The notes: a model not told the origin generated them from the sequence alone. A stretch of 8,019 nucleotides of DNA from JAABRE01 sp964413275 (GCA_964413275.1 CAYPSO010000157.1:1-8019); one strand, 5' to 3'; shown: positions 1-7,115, counted from the stretch's first letter. Numbers and translations are program-made.

Positions 1-323
1 GTATATCCTTAGCAATGGATGATTTTGGTACGGGATATTCTTCTTTGAGTTATCTTAAGGAATTTTCTTTTGATACTATTAAGATAGATCGCTTTTTTGT
101 GAAAAATGTTCTTGATAGTTCTGAAGATACCGCAATTCTTAAAGCAATTGTTAGTTTAGGTCAAGGCTTAAACATGAAAGTAGTAGCTGAAGGAGTGGAA
201 ACGTTGGAAATAACCGATTTTCTCAAAAATTTGCAATGTCAATATATGCAAGGTTATTATTTTAGTCGTCCTTTACCCGCTCATGAAGCTACTATTTTAT
301 TGCAAAAAAACTTTAGTTTATAA
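1..323 (+). CDS. EAL-domain protein (c-di-GMP phosphodiesterase), 3' end only
   Basis: This is the C-terminal part of an EAL domain, which hydrolyses the second messenger cyclic di-GMP. The reading frame is open from base 3, so the gene starts left of the window; 106 residues and a TAA stop are visible. Hallmarks present are the metal-binding DDFGTGYSSL motif (visible residues 6-15), KID (27-29), the AEGVE segment with its catalytic-site glutamate (62-66) and MQGYYFSRPL near the end (82-91). All look intact, so this portion is consistent with an active phosphodiesterase rather than a degenerate EAL. The protein ends just after the domain, as is usual for GGDEF-EAL proteins; whether GGDEF, PAS or membrane parts precede it cannot be seen. 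It converges on the glycosyltransferase block, with 18 bases between the stop codons and no obvious terminator hairpin. A link to polysaccharide control is plausible because c-di-GMP often regulates exopolysaccharide, but it is inferred from position only. Confidence 0.93.
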   Translation, partial: ISLAMDDFGTGYSSLSYLKEFSFDTIKIDRFFVKNVLDSSEDTAILKAIVSLGQGLNMKVVAEGVETLEITDFLKNLQCQYMQGYYFSRPLPAHEATILLQKNFSL

Positions 324-341
324 AATCTGCTAAATCATCAA

Positions 342-1532
342 TTATTGAGCAAATTGTTCGTACCAATTATCAAAAAGTTCAGCTACTTTTTGGGCATCAT
401 GAATATCAGTAGCTTGTTTTAAAGCACCTGCACTCAAATTTTCATAATATTCTTGTTTATCCGGTTTTTCTCTTAATTCCACAATCTTTTGCCACATTTG
501 TTCGCTAAGATTGTTATAGGTTTGATCGAGGGATTCCCAATAATCATTATTATTAGCAGTTCTTTGATTTAATGGTATTGAATTTAACCATTCTCCTCTA
601 TAATCTAAAGGTAATTGTAATAGAAAGCCATTGTCATTATCTCTAACAAATTCAGGTAAAGCACAAACATTGGTAGTAATTGCTGGTGTAGCAGTAGAAA
701 AACCCTCAATTACACTATATCCATAAGTATCGTGCATAGTTGGTAAAAGGAGAAAATGAGATTGAGAAAGTAAATTTAATACTTCTTGATTGGGAAGACG
801 GCGATGATGAATTACATTAGGTAAATCTAATAGTTTTAAATCTTGTTTATATTTATTTTTATCAGGAAATGTATGTCTGCCTCCTAAACTCAAGCCAGAT
901 ACAATATTTATGGTGAGAGGAAAATTATGTTGATAAGCCTTTTCCGCTAACCTTAGAGCAACGATTCCACCTTTTCTGGCGAAATGTCTTCCTATAAATG
1001 TAAGTTGTATTTCACCTTCAGGATATTTTTTAGGTCTATTAGCTAATACAGTAAAATTAGGATGAATAACTTCTATTTTATTAATTATCCTATTTAACAC
1101 TGATTCATTATTATTTATTAATTTGATATTTGCTTGTAATAATCTAATACAGTATTGTTTTGAATATTCGGAGATAGCAATTATTTTTTGACAGTTATCC
1201 AAAGATAATCTTTCTGTTAAAAAACCTCTTAACTTTTGTTCAAAAAACTTGTCTATTTTATTTACTTTCATGCTTAAAATATAAGGAACAAAAGATTCAA
1301 AAGTTACTATAAATGGTTTATTGGTATAAGGAATTGAATTAAAAGAATGAATTACTTGATAACTTTTAAAAGTTGGTTGCCAAGCCGCTACAGCACCAAG
1401 TGGTTTCCAATATTTTTTAAGGGGAAAGCGATCTGATAGTAACGCTTTGGGATAGATTATTTTATGTTGAGAATTACGAGGTTTATTAGGAATACTTAGG
1501 TGTTTATTACCTGCAATTAAAACTGTTACCAT
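342..1532 (-). CDS. Glycosyltransferase, GT4-like (GT-B fold)
   Basis: This 396-residue protein is likely a retaining glycosyltransferase that moves a sugar from a nucleotide donor to a growing glycan at the cytoplasmic face of the membrane. The C-terminal donor-binding domain opens with FIGRHFARKGG (residues 179-189), the usual strand-loop of GT-B enzymes. It continues to LLLPTMHDTYGYSVIEGFS (261-279). There D268 and E276 are spaced like the E-x7-E motif of GT4, with Asp in the first position, followed by the typical P-A-I-T and ALPE-x-V segments. The N-terminal half has the acceptor-domain features HSF (62-64) and IAISEYSKQY (118-127). No signal peptide or membrane helix is evident. It lies downstream of the four-gene operon on the same strand but after a 132-base gap, so it may have its own promoter; a perfect TATAAT lies only 9 bases before its ATG. 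It is not closely similar to the two paralogous GT4 genes upstream. The donor sugar cannot be predicted. Confidence 0.88.
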   Translation of the reverse strand: MVTVLIAGNKHLSIPNKPRNSQHKIIYPKALLSDRFPLKKYWKPLGAVAAWQPTFKSYQVIHSFNSIPYTNKPFIVTFESFVPYILSMKVNKIDKFFEQKLRGFLTERLSLDNCQKIIAISEYSKQYCIRLLQANIKLINNNESVLNRIINKIEVIHPNFTVLANRPKKYPEGEIQLTFIGRHFARKGGIVALRLAEKAYQHNFPLTINIVSGLSLGGRHTFPDKNKYKQDLKLLDLPNVIHHRRLPNQEVLNLLSQSHFLLLPTMHDTYGYSVIEGFSTATPAITTNVCALPEFVRDNDNGFLLQLPLDYRGEWLNSIPLNQRTANNNDYWESLDQTYNNLSEQMWQKIVELREKPDKQEYYENLSAGALKQATDIHDAQKVAELFDNWYEQFAQ

Positions 1533-1581
1533 AATCTAAATATTATAATATAATCTAAACAAACCGATCATAACATACAAA

Positions 1582-1625
1582 AATAAGTGCTTTTGTTCAA
1601 TTTAATCTGTTTAGCTTTGAACAAA
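1582..1625. repeat. Inverted repeat in the 132-base intergenic gap
   Basis: TTTGTTCAA (1582-1590) and TTGAACAAA (1617-1625) are perfect 9-base inverted arms separated by 26 bases. No T-run follows either arm in the direction of the - strand genes, so this is not a classic intrinsic terminator. It could be an operator or a weak hairpin between the upstream operon and the last glycosyltransferase gene. The rest of the gap (1533-1664) is very A/T rich and holds a TATAAT hexamer on the - strand at 1542-1547, with no convincing -35 element. Confidence 0.45.
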
Positions 1626-1664
1626 TAATAAAAAACAACAAACAACTTATGTAAATATTCAATA

Positions 1665-2879
1665 TTACTTAATATTTGTTAATACTGTTTCGTATATTTT
1701 GGCATTTTTTTCCCAAGTATATTCAGTTTCAATTAATTGTCTGCCATTCTTAGATAATTCCTGCCTCATTTGTGAATTTTCCAATAGTTTACTAATATTT
1801 TCTAGATACTCGTTAATTTTATTAGCACGTAATGCTCTTAGAGGTACATTAGGTGTATCAACTTCTATGCCCTCTAAACCCCTATCGCTTGCTACTATAG
1901 GAGTACCTGCTGCCATAGCTTCTAAGGTTTTATTTTTGATCCCGAAACCAGTACGCATAGGCACGATAGCGACAGTAGCTTGGTGCAAATACTCGACAAC
2001 AGAAGGTACTCGCCCTGTTACGGTAATTCCTGCAATTTGTGCTAATTCTATCACTTCAGGAGCGGGTTTAGAACCCACTAAAGTTAAAGTTGCATCAGGA
2101 TATTTTTCTTTGATTAAAGGAAATACTTCTAGACTAAAAAATCTTACGGCATCTATATTTGCAAAATAATCTAAACCACCTGCAAATACTAAATTATAAC
2201 CATTGGGATCGCTTTTTCGGTAGGGAAAAGCCTCTAAATCAACCCCATTAGGTACAACCGCAACTTTGACATTATTATCAAATTGTTGTATTTGATCTCG
2301 ATCTTCATCTGTTGTTACTACAATACAAGAAAATTTGCGAATAGTTTTTTGTTCATAACGACGAAGAAGAGGAAGATAAATAATATCTCTTAATTTATTT
2401 TCTGAAGTATTAGTTTCTAACTGATTTTTACAAGTACGATATAAACAACTATGAATATTAATAACAGTATTTAATTTATTTTTCCATTCGGGGCGGATAT
2501 ATATTTCATTAACGCTATGTTCACAGGTAATTACATCAAATTTAGCTGCATTTACCGCCTCATCTATCCATTCTTGAATATCTTTTAAATAAAGATATTC
2601 AACATTTGGTGGAGTGCCTTCTAACAAAAAACGACTAAATCTTTTGAGTTTCAAAAAAAAACTATTATTGGCATTTTGAGGACGAGGAAAAATTACTAAT
2701 TTGTTTATATATTTACGTAAATTTTCTATATCTTCTTGAAACACATCTTCTGATTTTTGAGTTACAACAGTTACTTGATGAAATTCAGCAATCTGCTTAA
2801 GTAAATTGAATGTTCTAACTTGAGTTCCCCCTTTCGTAGGCGGATAAGGAAAGGTAGAAGAAATCATTAAAATATTCAT
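1665..2879 (-). CDS. Glycosyltransferase, GT4-like, Stp1-related (paralogue B)
   Basis: This 404-residue GT-B glycosyltransferase is the last gene of a tight four-gene operon. The start MNILMISSTFPYPPTKGG (1-18), with the Pro-rich loop and R22-T-F-N-L-L, resembles the sugar-transferase group known from PEP-CTERM/EpsH-associated exopolysaccharide loci (stp1 type). VPNGVDLEAFPY (209-220) is the classic GT4 linker into the donor domain, followed by LVFAGGLDY (230-238), TLVGSKPAPEV (267-277) and RTGFGIKNKTLEAMAAGTPI (309-328). E320 is the conserved second glutamate of the E-x7-E motif, but the first position is F312, as is usual for this NKxLEAMA subgroup. It is collinear, almost without gaps, with the gene at 4772-5992: 24 of the first 29 residues are identical. 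ATG is chosen because the paralogue starts identically; no Shine-Dalgarno sequence is visible. The spacing from the dehydratase stop is 13 bases. The donor is unknown; proximity suggests a 6-deoxyhexose or mannose, but this is a guess. Confidence 0.9.
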   Translation of the reverse strand: MNILMISSTFPYPPTKGGTQVRTFNLLKQIAEFHQVTVVTQKSEDVFQEDIENLRKYINKLVIFPRPQNANNSFFLKLKRFSRFLLEGTPPNVEYLYLKDIQEWIDEAVNAAKFDVITCEHSVNEIYIRPEWKNKLNTVINIHSCLYRTCKNQLETNTSENKLRDIIYLPLLRRYEQKTIRKFSCIVVTTDEDRDQIQQFDNNVKVAVVPNGVDLEAFPYRKSDPNGYNLVFAGGLDYFANIDAVRFFSLEVFPLIKEKYPDATLTLVGSKPAPEVIELAQIAGITVTGRVPSVVEYLHQATVAIVPMRTGFGIKNKTLEAMAAGTPIVASDRGLEGIEVDTPNVPLRALRANKINEYLENISKLLENSQMRQELSKNGRQLIETEYTWEKNAKIYETVLTNIK

Positions 2880-2892
2880 AATTATTTATTTT

Positions 2893-3855
2893 TTATTCGT
2901 TATTTTTGATTACAAATTCTATCATCATTTTAACTATATCAGGCATTTTATATTGAGCTTTCCATCCTAATTTTAGTTTAGCTTTACCAGGATTACCTTT
3001 ACTAATAGCCAAATCACTAGGTCTAAAAAAAGTGCGATCGCTGACTACATAATCTTGCCAATTTAAACCAAAATAATTAAAAGCTTCGCTAATAAATTCT
3101 TCTAATTTATAACTTTCACCTGTACAAATTACATAATCATCAGCTTGGGGTTGTTGTAACATCAAATACATAGCTTCCACATATTCTGGAGCCCATCCCC
3201 AATCACGAATAACAGAAATATTTCCAAGTATTAATTTATCCTGTTTTTTCTGAGAGATATTATAAGCTGCATTAATAATTTTTTGGGTTACAAAACGTTT
3301 TGGTCTTAAAGGTGAATCATGGTTAAATAATATGCCAGAGCAAGCAAAAATGCCATAAGCTTCTCGATAATTAGCTACTTCCCAAAAAGCAGCAGATTTG
3401 GCTACAGCATAAGGACTGCGAGGGCGAAAAGGGGTATTTTCATCGGCATAACTATCGCCAATATCACCAAAACATTCACTTGAACCTGCATTATAAAACT
3501 TAATTGGTTTATCGATAAATCTAATCGCTTCTAACCAATTTAATGTACCAGTTGCCACACTTTCTAATGTTTCTACTGGTTGTTCAAAAGATAAGCCAAC
3601 AGATGTTTGTCCTGCTAAATTATAAATTTCATCTGGGTCAAATTTTTTCAGAATTTGTAGTACGCTACGAAAATCATTTAAAGAAACAGATTCTAATCTA
3701 ATTTTATCTTTAATTCCCAAAGTAATTAAATTACTAAAACTAGAAACTTGTGCATCTCTAGAAGTACCACAAACTTCATAATTTTTATCTAATAATAATT
3801 TAGCCAAATAAGCACCATCTTGGCCAGATACACCACATATTAAAGCTTTTTTCAT
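2893..3855 (-). CDS. gmd: GDP-mannose 4,6-dehydratase-like (extended SDR)
   Basis: The likely reaction is the NADP-dependent dehydration of GDP-mannose to GDP-4-keto-6-deoxymannose, the entry to GDP-fucose, GDP-rhamnose and related sugars, in the cytoplasm. The 320-residue protein begins with the Rossmann motif G8-V-S-G11-Q-D-G14 inside ALICGVSGQDGAYLAKLLL, which is very characteristic of this enzyme. YNLAGQTSVGLSFEQP (78-93) matches the AAQSxVxxSFxxP region. The catalytic set is visible as S125-S-E127, Y149 and K153 (YAVAK); these align with T132, E134, Y156 and K160 of the Escherichia coli enzyme. IRDWGWAPEYVEAM (216-229) matches the RDWGhAxDYVxAM block. Two things are unusual: it is shorter than common bacterial Gmd (roughly 340-370 residues), and the segment after NHDSP (178-182) reads LRPKRFVTQKI instead of the usual RRGxxFVTRKI. 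A related GDP-sugar or other NDP-hexose SDR activity is therefore possible. It sits two bases from the GT2 upstream. No partner reductase (fucose synthase, GDP-4-keto-rhamnose reductase) is in the window. Confidence 0.88.
   Translation of the reverse strand: MKKALICGVSGQDGAYLAKLLLDKNYEVCGTSRDAQVSSFSNLITLGIKDKIRLESVSLNDFRSVLQILKKFDPDEIYNLAGQTSVGLSFEQPVETLESVATGTLNWLEAIRFIDKPIKFYNAGSSECFGDIGDSYADENTPFRPRSPYAVAKSAAFWEVANYREAYGIFACSGILFNHDSPLRPKRFVTQKIINAAYNISQKKQDKLILGNISVIRDWGWAPEYVEAMYLMLQQPQADDYVICTGESYKLEEFISEAFNYFGLNWQDYVVSDRTFFRPSDLAISKGNPGKAKLKLGWKAQYKMPDIVKMMIEFVIKNNE
3034..3041. repeat. HIP1 octamer (GCGATCGC)
   Basis: An exact copy of the highly iterated palindrome HIP1, lying inside the dehydratase gene. 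It is strongly over-represented in many cyanobacterial genomes, so it supports the taxonomic assignment. No function is implied for this copy. Confidence 0.85.
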
Positions 3856-3857
3856 TT

Positions 3858-4769
3858 TTATTTTTTTAATATATTTTTAATTACAGCAGATAAATAACCC
3901 AACTGCCCATAAGCATATACTAAGTTATCGAAGGATTGAGCAGGTTGATTCATATATTTTAAAGATTTATATAAACCTCTTAATAATCTTTCTCCTCCCC
4001 TAGAAAATTGAGCTATTCCTGCTTTTCCTGCCACTTCTTCTCGATAACATTCACTAATTCCCTGCCACCAACTACGACTTAAAAACCATTTTCTTGCCAT
4101 TCTTTCTGGGGCAACATTATGTTTGACCAAAGCATCAGGCAAATAGGCAACTTGCCAGCCTTTTTGAAGAGCTAGTTCTGTCATGTATAATTCCTCATTA
4201 GAAAGGAGATTTTTGCCCTTGCGTCCGAGATTAACATCAAAACCGCCAATTTCTTCGAGAAAACTGCGTCTTAGGGAATAATTCACCCCTCTAGGAGTTA
4301 AATTGGGCTGAGTAATATCAACAATTTCCTCACCTAAATCATAGTATCCTAAACCACCAGATAATTCAGGAGATAACCATTGCGGAGGGATGATATTTTC
4401 TGGCCAAAGTAAGGTAACTTTTCCTCCTGCTATCCCTAATTTAGGATTATTGTCATAAGCTTTAATTAATAAACTCAGCCATTGAGAAGATGCGATCGCA
4501 TCATCATCGAGATAAGCTAAAATAGGTGCTGTAGTTTCCTTTGCTCCCCTATTTCTCGCCGCCGATAAACCTAGAATTGGCTCATAAATGTATCTTAAAA
4601 GAGGATTAGATAAACGGGATTCTACTACTTTTTTGGTACTATCAGTAGAAGCATTATCTATTACTAAAACTTCATAATCATCACAATCTTGGATTAATAA
4701 ACTATCAATAGCATCCCCTAGATAACTATCTCGATTATGGGTACAAATAATGGCACAAATTTTAGACAT
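3858..4769 (-). CDS. Glycosyltransferase family 2 (GT-A fold)
   Basis: This 303-residue GT2 enzyme probably adds one sugar to a lipid-linked or growing glycan. The N-terminal GT-A core is clear: AIICTHNRDSYLGDAIDSLL (6-25), VLVIDNASTDST (34-45) with the nucleotide-binding D38, GLSAARNRGA (67-76) and the metal-binding AYLDDDAI (85-92). GVNYSLRRSFLEEIGGFD (161-178) is the usual acceptor-side block. NEELYMTELALQKGWQVAYL (191-210) supplies the likely catalytic acidic residues, and H217 in VKHNV closes the core. The last 85 residues are basic and aromatic-rich (RKWFLSRSWWQG), which may contact the membrane; no clear transmembrane helix is seen. It is the second gene of the operon, two bases after the upstream GT4 and two bases before the dehydratase, so translation is probably coupled. 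No Shine-Dalgarno sequence precedes the ATG. The donor sugar is unknown. Confidence 0.92.
   Translation of the reverse strand: MSKICAIICTHNRDSYLGDAIDSLLIQDCDDYEVLVIDNASTDSTKKVVESRLSNPLLRYIYEPILGLSAARNRGAKETTAPILAYLDDDAIASSQWLSLLIKAYDNNPKLGIAGGKVTLLWPENIIPPQWLSPELSGGLGYYDLGEEIVDITQPNLTPRGVNYSLRRSFLEEIGGFDVNLGRKGKNLLSNEELYMTELALQKGWQVAYLPDALVKHNVAPERMARKWFLSRSWWQGISECYREEVAGKAGIAQFSRGGERLLRGLYKSLKYMNQPAQSFDNLVYAYGQLGYLSAVIKNILKK
4492..4499. repeat. HIP1 octamer (GCGATCGC)
   Basis: A second exact HIP1 palindrome, inside the GT2 gene. Two copies within about 1.5 kb of otherwise A/T-rich sequence far exceed chance for an 8-base GC-rich word and point to a cyanobacterial genome. Confidence 0.85.
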
Positions 4770-4771
4770 TT

Positions 4772-5992
4772 TTAATTATTAATTGTTTCTAATAATAACT
4801 CTTCATACATTTTACCCATTTGTTCCCAACTGTGTTTATTGACAACAAAATCTCTGGCATTTTCTGATAGTTTTTCACGCAATTTTGTTTCTGTAAATAA
4901 TCTACCTATGGAATAAACATATTCATCAATACTATTAGCTCTCATTGCTCTTAATGGTACACTATGGCCATCAACTTTTAAACCGGCCAAAGCAATATCA
5001 CTAGCAACTACTGGTATTCCTGCGGCCATGGCTTCTAGAGTTTTATTTCTCAGTCCAAAACCTTGACGCATGGGAATTACACATACAGTAGCCCAATGTA
5101 AATATTCTACTATTGAAATTACTTCTCCTATAACTTTAATACCATCAATTTCTCCTAATGCTAATATTTCAGGCACTGGGCGAGAACCTACTAATTCTAA
5201 AATTGCTTCAGGATAGCGTTTTTTTATTTCTGGAAATACTTCTAAACTAAAAAAACTGACAGCATCAATATTAGCAGGATTATCCATTGCACCAATAAAT
5301 ATGATTCTTTGTCCTCCAGAATTTCCTACTCGTTTGGGAAATGAATTGAGATCAACACCATTAGGAATTACAGTAATTTTAGCTTCGGGAACAAGGGATT
5401 GAAGTAATTTGCGATCATTATTTGTCGTAGTAACAATGGCCGAAAATTTACTACAATATTGTTGTTCGTAGCGACGCAATAAAGGTAAATTTAATTGTTC
5501 TCCTAATCCTGTTTCACTTACTTGATTAATCTGATTTTTTTGCATTCCATAAATAGAATTATGAATATTAATCACGGTTGGTATTTTTTCTTGCCATTCT
5601 GCTCTGACATAAATTTCATTGAAACTGTGTTCGCAGGTAATTATGTCAAAATTTTCATGGCTTATGGCTTTATCGAGCCATTCTTGCATTTCTTGGGAAT
5701 AATTTGCCAAGATTTCTGGAGGTGTACCTTGTTGGATAAATGTTCCTAATTGTTTGGCTTTATTTAATATGCCTTTTTGTTGTACAGATGAATTGATTTC
5801 AGGAAATATTACTAATTTTGTGACCCATTCTTGACATAAATTTTGCTCTTCATTTGTAATATTATTATCATGGGTAACTAAAGTTATCTGATTATTTTCA
5901 CTTAAATATTTAAGTAAATTAAAAGTCCTTAATTGTATTCTTCCTTTATTTGGTGGATAGGGGAAAGTCGAAGAAATCATTAAAATATTCAT
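4772..5992 (-). CDS. Glycosyltransferase, GT4-like, Stp1-related (paralogue A)
   Basis: This 406-residue GT-B glycosyltransferase is the first gene of the - strand operon. It starts with MNILMISSTFPYPPNKG (1-17), then R22-T-F-N-L-L, as in Stp1-type sugar transferases of exopolysaccharide loci. Other landmarks are ITCEHSFNEIYVRAEW (118-133), LPLLRRYEQQY (169-179), VIPNGVDLNSFP (208-219), IIFIGAMDNPANIDAV (230-245), LVGSRPVPEI (267-276) and MRQGFGLRNKTLEAMAAGIP (308-327). E320 keeps the second glutamate of E-x7-E while the first position is Phe. The protein is collinear over its whole length with the gene at 1665-2879, so the two are products of an old duplication that now bracket the GT2 and dehydratase genes. 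At the DNA level, 24 bases covering the start codon region are still identical. The ATG is placed by that match; a candidate promoter lies about 44 bases upstream. The two copies probably act on related donors or acceptors, which is an inference. Confidence 0.91.
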   Translation of the reverse strand: MNILMISSTFPYPPNKGRIQLRTFNLLKYLSENNQITLVTHDNNITNEEQNLCQEWVTKLVIFPEINSSVQQKGILNKAKQLGTFIQQGTPPEILANYSQEMQEWLDKAISHENFDIITCEHSFNEIYVRAEWQEKIPTVINIHNSIYGMQKNQINQVSETGLGEQLNLPLLRRYEQQYCSKFSAIVTTTNNDRKLLQSLVPEAKITVIPNGVDLNSFPKRVGNSGGQRIIFIGAMDNPANIDAVSFFSLEVFPEIKKRYPEAILELVGSRPVPEILALGEIDGIKVIGEVISIVEYLHWATVCVIPMRQGFGLRNKTLEAMAAGIPVVASDIALAGLKVDGHSVPLRAMRANSIDEYVYSIGRLFTETKLREKLSENARDFVVNKHSWEQMGKMYEELLLETINN

Positions 5993-6015
5993 AAGAAGAT
6001 ATTTTTACATCAATT

Positions 6016-6043
6016 TTGTATATTAGAAAGTGTTAATTATATT
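6016..6043 (+). promoter_or_regulatory. Candidate promoter of the + strand GT2 gene
   Basis: TATATT (6038-6043) is a near-consensus -10, with TTGTAT (6016-6021) as a poor -35 at 16-base spacing. It ends 33 bases before the ATG at 6077. It overlaps the - strand -10 almost completely, so the two divergent promoters, if real, would compete for RNA polymerase. No good Shine-Dalgarno sequence precedes the gene; the only AAGG is about 17 bases upstream of the ATG. Confidence 0.28.
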
Positions 6044-6064
6044 TTTTTATGGTCAAAGGTTCAT
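6036..6064 (-). promoter_or_regulatory. Candidate promoter of the - strand glycosyltransferase operon
   Basis: On the - strand a perfect -10 hexamer TATAAT occupies 6041-6036. A weak -35 (ATGAAC, three of six consensus positions) lies at 6064-6059 with 17-base spacing. The hexamer is about 44 bases upstream of the ATG at 5992, a reasonable leader length. A/T richness makes chance matches likely, so this rests mainly on position. Confidence 0.35.
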
Positions 6065-6076
6065 AAATTTAAGCTA

Positions 6077-7060
6077 ATGCCTAAAGTAACAGTTTGCATC
6101 CCTACTTATAATCGTTCTCATTATCTCAATTATGCGGTAAATAGCGTATTACAACAAACTTATAATGATTTTGAATTAATTATCTGTGATGATGGTTCGA
6201 CTGATAATACTCCCGAAATAGTAAATCAGTGGCAAGACGAGCGCATTCGCTATCTTAGACATCCTCAAAATATAGGGCGCAGTCTTAATATGAGGTCTGG
6301 TTTTGCCTATGCTAAGGGTAATTATTTTATCAAATTTGATGATGATGATGCACTAACTCCAGAATTTTTAGCTAAAACTGTTAATATATTAGACACCTAT
6401 CCAGAAGTAGATTTTGTTTGTACGAACCATTGGGTAATTAATGCCGCAGGAGAAAAAGAAATTTCAGCAACGGAAGAAAATGCCGCAAAATGGGGTAAAG
6501 ATAATTTAAAATTAGGTATAATTAATAATTTATTGTCGGAAACTTTTGTTAAGCAAAGTCTTCAAGTAGGTTCAACTTTATTTCGTTTAAATTGTTTACA
6601 AGAAGTTGATTTCATGAGGCCAGAAGCTGACGGATGTGAAGATTTTGATTTACTCGTAAGATTGGCTATTGCTGGTAAGCAAGGTTATTTTCTGCCTGAA
6701 TTATTAATGGAATATCGTTTTCATGGAGGTCAAACAAGTTTAAAACAAAATTTGCATTTTTTGAAAGCAAAAACTTTTTGTATTAATAGTTATAAATTTC
6801 AAGATTCAGAATTAGAAAATCTACGAATCAAAAAATTAGCTTATACCGAACAAGCATTAGGATTAAGATTAATTGAAAATAATGAAGCCATTTTGGGACG
6901 GGAATTATTAAAAAAATCTGCAAAAATTTCAGGTAGCTCTGTTAAAGTAAAATTAAGTGTGTTATTATCCTATGTCCCAATAAATTTAAGAAAAATTGCC
7001 ATAGAAATATTTAGGAATCTTCGCCCTCAAGATTATTCAGAAAAAGTTAGAGGAAATTGA
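6077..7060 (+). CDS. Glycosyltransferase family 2 (GT-A fold)
   Basis: This 327-residue GT2 enzyme is likely an inverting sugar transferase of the same polysaccharide locus. The catalytic core reads TVCIPTYNRSHYLNYAVNSV (5-24), then IICDDGSTDNTPEIV (35-49) with nucleotide-binding D38-D39, NIGRSLNMRSGFAYAKGNYF (65-84) and the metal-binding KFDDDDA (86-92). VGSTLFRLNCL (164-174) is the acceptor-side block, and EDFDLLVRLA (188-197) carries the probable catalytic acidic residues. H216 in YRFHGGQTS is the terminal histidine typical of this group. The last 100 residues are basic and helical-looking without an obvious membrane helix. It is transcribed divergently from the - strand operon with 84 bases between starts. 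It differs clearly from the GT2 at 3858-4769, so it is not a recent copy. The length is normal for a stand-alone GT2. The donor and linkage cannot be read from sequence. Confidence 0.92.
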   Translation: MPKVTVCIPTYNRSHYLNYAVNSVLQQTYNDFELIICDDGSTDNTPEIVNQWQDERIRYLRHPQNIGRSLNMRSGFAYAKGNYFIKFDDDDALTPEFLAKTVNILDTYPEVDFVCTNHWVINAAGEKEISATEENAAKWGKDNLKLGIINNLLSETFVKQSLQVGSTLFRLNCLQEVDFMRPEADGCEDFDLLVRLAIAGKQGYFLPELLMEYRFHGGQTSLKQNLHFLKAKTFCINSYKFQDSELENLRIKKLAYTEQALGLRLIENNEAILGRELLKKSAKISGSSVKVKLSVLLSYVPINLRKIAIEIFRNLRPQDYSEKVRGN

Positions 7061-7076
7061 AACATATTTAATTTTT

Positions 7077-7115
7077 TTAGCAAAATGTATTTGTGAACTA
7101 TTTTGATTTTGCTAA
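7077..7115. repeat. Inverted repeat after the GT2 gene
   Basis: TTAGCAAAAT (7077-7086) and ATTTTGCTAA (7106-7115) are perfect 10-base inverted arms with a 19-base loop, beginning 17 bases after the GT2 stop codon. The T-run lies before the stem rather than after it, so it does not fit a standard intrinsic terminator on the + strand. It may still act as an RNA 3' stabiliser or a weak terminator. Confidence 0.5.

Noticed and set aside
324..341. Bidirectional terminator between the convergent EAL and glycosyltransferase genes
   Set aside because: The 18-base gap shows no inverted repeat and no T-run of useful length.
1699..2169. Open frame of 156 codons on the + strand
   Set aside because: It is antisense to the conserved C-terminal domain of the GT4 gene at 1665-2879; it has no motif of its own and mirrors that gene's codons.
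5522..5749. Open frame of 75 codons on the + strand
   Set aside because: It is antisense to the GT4 gene at 4772-5992, without a ribosome-binding site or recognisable features.
7077..7115. Intrinsic terminator for the GT2 gene
   Set aside because: The stem is A/T rich with a 19-base loop, and the T-run precedes rather than follows it. It is kept only as an inverted repeat.
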